In this document: positions 5,681 to 9,880 of the stretch, piece by piece
Layout of the letters: each line of letters opens with the position of its first letter
How positions within the stretch are numbered: the stretch's first letter is position 1
Assembly (NCBI GenBank): GCA_946886425.1
Contig: CAMPIP010000079.1
Location: 1 to 9,880 of the forward strand
Reading direction: 5' to 3'
Origin: an uncultured Actinomycetes bacterium
Lineage (GTDB): Bacteria; Actinomycetota; Thermoleophilia; Solirubrobacterales; 70-9
Length of the DNA stretch: 9,880 nucleotides
Made by a program: the position numbers and the translations under genes
The notes under the pieces: generated by a model
What the model was told of the DNA's origin: nothing
Seen by the model: only the letters and a program-made list of their open reading frames with translations
Databases searched by the model: none

Positions 5681-6283
5681 GTGTCTGACGTAGATCACGA
5701 CTCGCTCTACGCACACGCCGAGGCTCAGGCGGGTTACTTCACGGCCGGACAGGCGCTTGAGGCGAATATGGCCCGTGCCACCCTCCGTCACCATGCTCGC
5801 CCGGGCGGCCGCTACCAGCGGGTCGGGCGGGGGCTCTACCGCCTGCGCCACTTCCCCACCAGCCCGCACGAGCACGTGATGGCGGCGTGGCTGTCGCTGC
5901 GCGGTCGCGGCGCGGTGGTCTCACACGAGAGCGCGCTCGAGGTGCAGGACCTCTCCGACGTGATCCCCGCCGCCGTTCACCTGACGGTGCCCCGCTCGGA
6001 GCGCGGTCTGAGGCGGCGCGCGGGCGTCCAACTCCACACGAGCGAACATCCGCCTGGAGCCAAGGAGATCCGGCAGATCGCGGGCCTTCCCGTGACCGGC
6101 CCCGAGCGCTCGATCTTCGACGCACTCGAATCCGGCGCGCAACCCGAGCAGATCGAGATGGCGATCCACCAGGCGCTCGACCGCGGGATGACCACCTCGT
6201 CGCGCCTGCGGCGCTCAGCCGCCTCCCGCCCTGAGCGGGTGCGGAGGTTCACCGAGCGCGCAATTGCGGAGGGACCGACGTGA
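5681..6283 (+). CDS. abiEi: AbiEi-family antitoxin of a type IV toxin-antitoxin system
   Basis: A 200-residue protein with the AbiEi layout. The N-terminal winged-helix region is about 10-60 (FTAGQALEA, RHHARPGGRYQRVGRGLYRL). A central and C-terminal domain follows, with SHESALEVQDLSDVIPAAVHLTVP (about 86-109) and GLPVTGPERSIFDAL. Known AbiEi proteins bind DNA repeats upstream of their operon and repress it, and they neutralise the nucleotidyltransferase toxin without forming a stable complex (type IV). The start is GTG 5681, chosen because a -10 element ends 7 nt upstream; the TTG at 5660 is the only other in-frame option nearby. Its TGA overlaps the toxin's GTG (GTGA at 6280-6283), the usual translational coupling of this pair. 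Phage defence by abortive infection is known for lactococcal AbiE, but here it is inference. Confidence 0.85.
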   Translation: MSDVDHDSLYAHAEAQAGYFTAGQALEANMARATLRHHARPGGRYQRVGRGLYRLRHFPTSPHEHVMAAWLSLRGRGAVVSHESALEVQDLSDVIPAAVHLTVPRSERGLRRRAGVQLHTSEHPPGAKEIRQIAGLPVTGPERSIFDALESGAQPEQIEMAIHQALDRGMTTSSRLRRSAASRPERVRRFTERAIAEGPT

Positions 6284-7181
6284 GATACGCGAACGCCGCG
6301 GCGTTTCGCATGGCACTGGACAGCGACTGAAGGACAGCGCCAGGGACGGTTCCGACCTGAGCCGTAACCGCGAGCGCGTCGCCTTCGACCGGCTCCTCGT
6401 CCGCCTGCAGGCGGTGGCGGCAGATCGGTGGGTGCTGAAGGGCGGGTTCGCTCTGGACCTGCGGCTGGCTGCCCGGGCGCGCAGCACCAAAGACGTCGAC
6501 ATCGAGTGGCGGGCGGCCGAGGACGCACTGGCGGACACGCTGCTCGATGCGGCCGATCACGACGCCGGCGACTTCTTCGTCCTCTCGATCGAGCGGACCG
6601 GAACGCCCGCGGACCGCCTCGGCGGCGCCCACCGCTTTCGGGTCTCGACCTCGCTCGCGGGCCGGCCCTTCGAGACCTTCGTCCTCGATGTCGGCCTGCG
6701 GGCCGACGGTTCGGCCGGCGTCGAGACCCTTCCCACGGACGACCTTCTGGGCTTCGCCGACATCGAGCCGATCGGAATCCCGGCCGTATCGCTGGAGCTT
6801 CAGGTCGCCGAGAAGCTCCACGCCTACACCCACCTTTACGAGGGCGGGCGCGCCAGCACCCGGGTCAAGGATCTGGTCGACCTCGCCCTCATCGCGGAAC
6901 TCTCGCCGCTCGACGCCATGACACTGCGGCGGGAGATCGAGGCTGTCTTCGACCGCCGCGCAGCACAGGTCCCGCGCTCCCTGCCCTCTCCGCCCCGGGG
7001 GTGGGCGCTCCCGTTCGGGCGCCTCGCCGAGGAGGTCGGGATCTCAGCCGAACTCGCTGCAGGACACCGGGAGGCCGCGGCCATGCTCGACCCTGTTCTG
7101 AGGGGAGAAGTCACAAGCGGCGATTGGAGGCCCGGCGAGCGAGCATGGTCGGGGGAGGCCCACCATCGCTGCCGACTCTGA
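6280..7181 (+). pseudogene. abiEii: AbiEii nucleotidyltransferase toxin gene with a one-base frameshift near the 5' end
   Basis: The expected start is GTG 6280, overlapping the antitoxin stop and preceded by GGAGGG (6268-6273) at 6 nt. From it the frame reads VRYANAAAFRMALDS and hits a TGA at 6328-6330. The neighbouring frame then continues, from CGA at 6324, as RLKDSARDGSDLSRNRERV and on to 7181. One missing base near 6324 (for example AGC CGA read as AGCGA) would join them into a 300-residue AbiEii with a family-typical N terminus. The body holds all DUF1814 nucleotidyltransferase motifs: GGFALDL with RSTKDVD (6441-6503), FVLDVG (6678-6695), QVAEKLHAYTH (6801-6833) and TRVKDLVDLALIA (6858-6896). 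Related MenT-type enzymes add nucleotides to tRNA ends. The downstream frame stays open back to a TTG at 6264, but that start has no Shine-Dalgarno. A sequencing error is possible; no slippery heptamer supports programmed frameshifting. Confidence 0.8.
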
Positions 7182-7281
7182 TCGTCGTCAATGTCAAGTA
7201 GGCGCAGTTGTTCGCCAGACAACCATTAATCGGCGGCGGTGCTTGCGCATGGCAGCGCTCCAAGGGCGTCCGCGCTGAGGT

Positions 7282-7869
7282 CTACCGCGTGGGCGCGGCG
7301 AGGGCGTCGATCGCCGGCCGCAGTACCGCCAGGACCCGCTCGCGGGGCGCCGCGGCGTTGACGGCGAGGGTCGCGTTGGCGCGGGTGATCGAGACGCCGA
7401 CCGCCAGGGCCACCAGCAGCTCGCCGCGGAGCTCGGGGTCGGGGACGCCGCGGCGGCCGAGCTCGGCGACGAGCGGGCCGAGCAGGCGGTCGCGGACGGC
7501 GGCGCCGATCTTGGCGCGGACGTCGCCGCTCAACGCCGGGCTGGCCAGCGCCCGGCTCAACGGGCTGTGGCCGTAGTCGTCCCAGCGCTCGAGCAGCCAG
7601 GCGACCAGCTCGTGGGGGTCGGCCGGCAGCTCGACCTCGTCGGCCGCCGGCGTCGCGCAGGCGGCGAGGAAAAGGCCCTCCTTGCCGTCGAAGTAGCGGG
7701 CGATCAGGGCCGGGTCGACGCCGGCGCGCTCGCCGATCTGGCGCACGGTCGCGCGGTCGAAGCCGAGCTCGTCGAAGAGCTGGCGCCCCGCCTCCAGCAG
7801 CGCCGCGCGGCTGGCCTCGGCGTCGTGGGAACGCCGGGCCGTGCTAGCTTTGTCAGCGCTTGATGACAT
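7282..7869 (-). CDS. TetR-family transcriptional regulator, divergent from the exporter
   Basis: A 195-residue TetR/AcrR-type repressor. The N-terminal helix-turn-helix domain spans about 18-68 (LLEAGRQLFDELGFDRATVR, IGERAGVDPALIARYFDGKE), which is typical, including the Tyr-Phe that ends the recognition helix. The rest (70-195) is an all-helical ligand and dimer domain of the usual length, with no clue to the ligand. The only plausible start is the ATG at 7869-7867; no in-frame GTG or TTG occurs before the DNA-binding domain. This start overlaps the first codons of the exporter on the other strand. A TATCGT with upstream TG (minus strand, 7884-7879) ends 9 nt before the ATG and may be its -10. 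Control of itself and of the exporter is the standard inference for this arrangement. Confidence 0.92.
   Translation of the reverse strand: MSSSADKASTARRSHDAEASRAALLEAGRQLFDELGFDRATVRQIGERAGVDPALIARYFDGKEGLFLAACATPAADEVELPADPHELVAWLLERWDDYGHSPLSRALASPALSGDVRAKIGAAVRDRLLGPLVAELGRRGVPDPELRGELLVALAVGVSITRANATLAVNAAAPRERVLAVLRPAIDALAAPTR
7851..7868. promoter_or_regulatory. Candidate TetR operator over both divergent start codons
   Basis: TGTCA (7851-7855) and TGACA (7864-7868) are exact inverted repeats with an 8-bp spacer, an 18-bp site in total, the usual size for a TetR-family operator. It sits between the likely exporter -10 (TAGCTT, 7845-7850) and both start codons, so one bound dimer could block both genes. 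The arms are short, so chance is not excluded. Confidence 0.4.
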
Positions 7870-9305
7870 CCCCCGCTGACGATACCACCGCTCCCCTCGA
7901 CCGCCAGCACTACGGCATCACCTTCGCGGTCCTGGCGATCGCGGGGGTCGCGTACTCGCTGCTGCAGTCGACCGTCGCACCGGCCCTGCCGAACATCCAG
8001 GAGGAGCTGCACGCCTCCTCGACCGCGACCGCCTGGCTCTTCACCGGCTACCTCCTCAGCGCCTCGGTGCTGACCCCGATCATCGGCCGCCTCGGCGACA
8101 TGTTCGGCAAGGAGCGCGTCCTCGTCTGGACCCTCGCCGGCCTCTGCGCCGGCACCCTGCTCGCCGCCCTCGCCAACTCGATTCCGCTGCTGATCGCGGC
8201 GCGGATCATCCAGGGCGGCGGCGGCGCGATCTTCCCGCTCGCCTTCGGGATCATCCGCGATGAGTTCCCGGCCGAGAAGGCGGGGCAGGGGATCGCCCTG
8301 ATCTCGGCGATCCTCGGCATCGGCGGCGGCCTCGGGATCATCCTCGCGGGCCCGATCATCAGCGCCTTCGATTTCCACTGGCTGTTCTGGTCCCCGCTGA
8401 TCGCCCTCGCGATCTCGCTGGTGGCGACGATCAAGTTCATCCCCGAGTCGCCGGTGAAGTCGCCTGGCCGGGTCGACTGGCTCGGCGCCGTGCTGCTCTC
8501 CGCCTGGCTGGTGCCGCTGCTGGTCGGGGTCAGCCAGACCTCCGAATGGGGCTGGGGCGACGCCCGCGTCTGGGGCCTGGTCGCGATCTCGGCGATCCTG
8601 CTGGCGGTCTGGATCCGCTTCGAGCACCGTGCCCACGAACCGCTCGTCGACATGGCGATGATGCGGGTCCGCGGCGTCTGGACCGTCAACGCCGCCGCCT
8701 TCCTGGTCGGCGCCGGGATGTACAGCTCCTTCATCCTCGTTCCCGAGCTCACCGAGCTGCCGACCTCGACCGGCTTCGGCTTCGGCGCTTCGGTCACCCA
8801 GGCCGGCCTCTTCCTGCTGCCGGCGACCGCGATGATGATGGTGGCCAGCCCGATCGGCGGCTCGCTGGCGACGAGGATCGGCTCGCAGCCGATCCTGCTC
8901 GCCGGCTGCCTCCTCACCACCGCCTCCTTCACCCTGCTCGCGGTGGCCCACGCACAGGCCTTCGAGATCTACCTCGCGACGGCGCTGATGGGGACCGGCA
9001 TCGGCTTCGCCTTCGCCTCCCTCGCCAACCTGATCGTCGAGGCCGTCCCGCCCGAGGAAACCGGGATCGCGACGGGGATGAACACCGTGATGAGGAGTTT
9101 GGGAGGGTCGCTGGGGGCCCAGATCGGGGCCAGCGTCCTCGCCGGCACCGTGGTCGCCTCCGGCTTCCCGACCGAGAGCGGCTTCACCGTTGCCTTCCTG
9201 ATCTCCGCCGGTGCCTGCCTGCTCGCCGCCGGCGCCAGCCTCGCGGTGCCGCGCCGGCCGCGTGGGTTGAGCGGTGCCACCAGGCCGGCGATGGCGACCG
9301 AGTGA
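7863..9305 (+). CDS. MFS exporter, DHA2 (EmrB/QacA-like) drug:H+ antiporter family
   Basis: A 480-residue multi-pass inner-membrane transporter, probably 14 membrane segments given the length and hydrophobic pattern. Segments start at 18-38 (YGITFAVLAIAGVAYSLLQ) and recur to the end, where a short cytoplasmic tail (RRPRGLSGATRP) follows. Motif A is GRLGDMFGKERV at 75-86, motif B-like RIIQGGGGA at 114-122, and the antiporter motif C region LGIGGGLGIILAGPI at 151-165. In the first segment, where many DHA2 members have LDxTIVNVALP, this one has LLQSTVAPALP, so the usual Asp is Gln35 or absent. Proton-driven export of a drug or metabolite is inferred from family and from the divergent TetR gene; the substrate is unknown. 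Start is ATG 7863 (TTG 7860 is an alternative), with no Shine-Dalgarno and TAGCTT ending 12 nt upstream, so a short or absent leader is likely. Confidence 0.93.
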   Translation: MTSPADDTTAPLDRQHYGITFAVLAIAGVAYSLLQSTVAPALPNIQEELHASSTATAWLFTGYLLSASVLTPIIGRLGDMFGKERVLVWTLAGLCAGTLLAALANSIPLLIAARIIQGGGGAIFPLAFGIIRDEFPAEKAGQGIALISAILGIGGGLGIILAGPIISAFDFHWLFWSPLIALAISLVATIKFIPESPVKSPGRVDWLGAVLLSAWLVPLLVGVSQTSEWGWGDARVWGLVAISAILLAVWIRFEHRAHEPLVDMAMMRVRGVWTVNAAAFLVGAGMYSSFILVPELTELPTSTGFGFGASVTQAGLFLLPATAMMMVASPIGGSLATRIGSQPILLAGCLLTTASFTLLAVAHAQAFEIYLATALMGTGIGFAFASLANLIVEAVPPEETGIATGMNTVMRSLGGSLGAQIGASVLAGTVVASGFPTESGFTVAFLISAGACLLAAGASLAVPRRPRGLSGATRPAMATE

Positions 9306-9332
9306 GAGGGCGGCGCGGGGCGGTTGAGCTCC

Positions 9333-9351
9333 GGAGGCCGGCTACGCCTCC
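9333..9351. terminator. Hairpin between convergent exporter and peptidase genes, possible bidirectional terminator
   Basis: GGAGGC (9333-9338) and GCCTCC (9346-9351) form a 6-bp GC-rich stem with a 7-nt loop, 27 nt after the exporter stop and overlapping the TAG (9344-9342) of the minus-strand gene. There is no T tract on either side, so termination is a guess from position and symmetry. Confidence 0.35.
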
Positions 9352-9880
9352 AGGAGGACCGTGCCGGGAGAGAGGAGGGCGGGGGCGAAGCAGGCCTGGC
9401 GGTCGGAGAAGGGCAGGAGGTCTTCGGCGATCTCCAGGCGAAGGACGTCGGTCATGAAGGCGCGGCGGGCGGCGATGCGGCGCCAGGCCGCCGGGTAGCG
9501 CTCGGCGAGCTCGGCGCGGAGGTCGGCGTCGGCGAGGGCGAGCGAGTCCTCGACGTTCGCCGCGTAACCGGGCCAGCGGTCGCTGACCGGGATGATGTCG
9601 CACTGCAGGGCGGTCCCCGAGCGCAGGATGGCGGTCCCGCCGGGCATGAACGGGGTGTCGAACCACTCGTCGAGGTGGGTCAGGTGGCCGGCGTCCAGCA
9701 TCGCCCTGACGTCGCTCCGGCCGAGCGCGTCGCGGACCGCGCCCGAGACCTCGCCGCCGCTGGCGCCGATCCTCACGCTCGCGTACCAGGCCCGGATCGC
9801 CCCGAGGTAGGGAACCGCGAAGCGCTCGAGGTAGGGCACCGAGAGCGAGCCCGCGATCTTCATGAGCGCGTCCTGGGCTT
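9342..9880 (-). CDS. M24-family metallopeptidase-like protein (C-terminal part, cut by the window edge)
   Basis: The minus-strand frame is open from the window edge (AQDALMKIAGSL...) to a TAG at 9344-9342, 179 residues. The ATG at 9863 is probably internal, as the reading continues without a break. The pattern is that of the C-terminal half of a pita-bread (aminopeptidase P/creatinase-like) domain. GHLTHLDEW gives the metal-ligand His and the conserved second His, GTALQCDIIPVS lies where other members have the first Glu-Pro, and NVEDSLALAD supplies the final Glu. The Asp pair of ligands would lie upstream, outside the window. In CDIIP an Asp or Cys stands where Glu is usual, so metal use or activity may differ; this may be a feature of a subfamily. 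It faces the MFS gene end to end and is probably unrelated to it in function. Confidence 0.7.
   Translation of the reverse strand, partial: AQDALMKIAGSLSVPYLERFAVPYLGAIRAWYASVRIGASGGEVSGAVRDALGRSDVRAMLDAGHLTHLDEWFDTPFMPGGTAILRSGTALQCDIIPVSDRWPGYAANVEDSLALADADLRAELAERYPAAWRRIAARRAFMTDVLRLEIAEDLLPFSDRQACFAPALLSPGTVLLEA

Noticed and set aside
6280..6332. Programmed -1 frameshifting in abiEii
   Set aside because: No slippery heptamer (X XXY YYZ) is present near the TGA; a one-base deletion or sequence error explains it more simply.
7109..7135. AGTCACA as a third ECF41 site
   Set aside because: First base differs and 16 nt later the sequence is CCGG, not CGTC; it also lies inside the abiEii coding region.
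7207..7223. GTTGT/ACAAC stem as terminator between abiEii and the TetR gene
   Set aside because: Only 5 weak base pairs with a 7-nt loop and no T tract; not convincing enough to list.
1..9880. CRISPR array, insertion sequence, rRNA or attachment site
   Set aside because: No regularly spaced repeats, transposase or integrase coding sequence, rRNA words or tRNA-end duplications were seen.

Overview
This is a high-GC window, strongly GC at third codon positions. It suggests an actinobacterium, plausibly Thermoleophilia/Solirubrobacterales. That placement rests on protein-family flavour (a DesA3-type desaturase with its own reductase, an ECF41 sigma factor, a secreted 'TFxF..PG..F.CRLD...F.PCSSP' repeat protein, many genes without a Shine-Dalgarno) and not on a marker gene.

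Layout. 2-250 (+): end of a secreted Ig-like repeat protein. 251-542: non-coding, with hairpins, an 18-bp direct repeat and a promoter. 543-2970 (+): two-gene acyl-CoA desaturase operon (NAD(P)H oxidoreductase with a C-terminal 2Fe-2S domain, then a membrane desaturase with three His boxes). 3039-4941 (+): NAD(P)-dependent epimerase-like SDR followed by an ECF41/SigJ-type sigma factor. 4957-5454 (-): universal stress protein preceded by a 10-bp perfect inverted repeat. 5470-5610: possible gene remnant. 5681-7181 (+): type IV toxin-antitoxin pair AbiEi/AbiEii, the toxin gene carrying an apparent one-base frameshift near its 5' end. 7282-7869 (-) and 7863-9305 (+): divergent TetR regulator and MFS exporter whose start codons overlap. 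9342-9880 (-): M24-type metallopeptidase, cut by the window edge.

How they may work together. The most interesting point is a regulatory link. The epimerase-sigma operon has a perfect match to the ECF41 promoter form (TGTCACA, 16 nt, CGTC) at 2982-3008. A near-identical site (TGTCACA, 16 nt, CGTG) lies at 507-533, directly before the desaturase operon, placed so that its transcript would be almost leaderless. I infer that the sigma factor activates both its own operon and the neighbouring lipid-desaturation operon. The TetR/MFS pair looks like a self-contained drug or metabolite efflux module, and the AbiE pair looks like a decayed or decaying phage-defence/toxin-antitoxin insertion.
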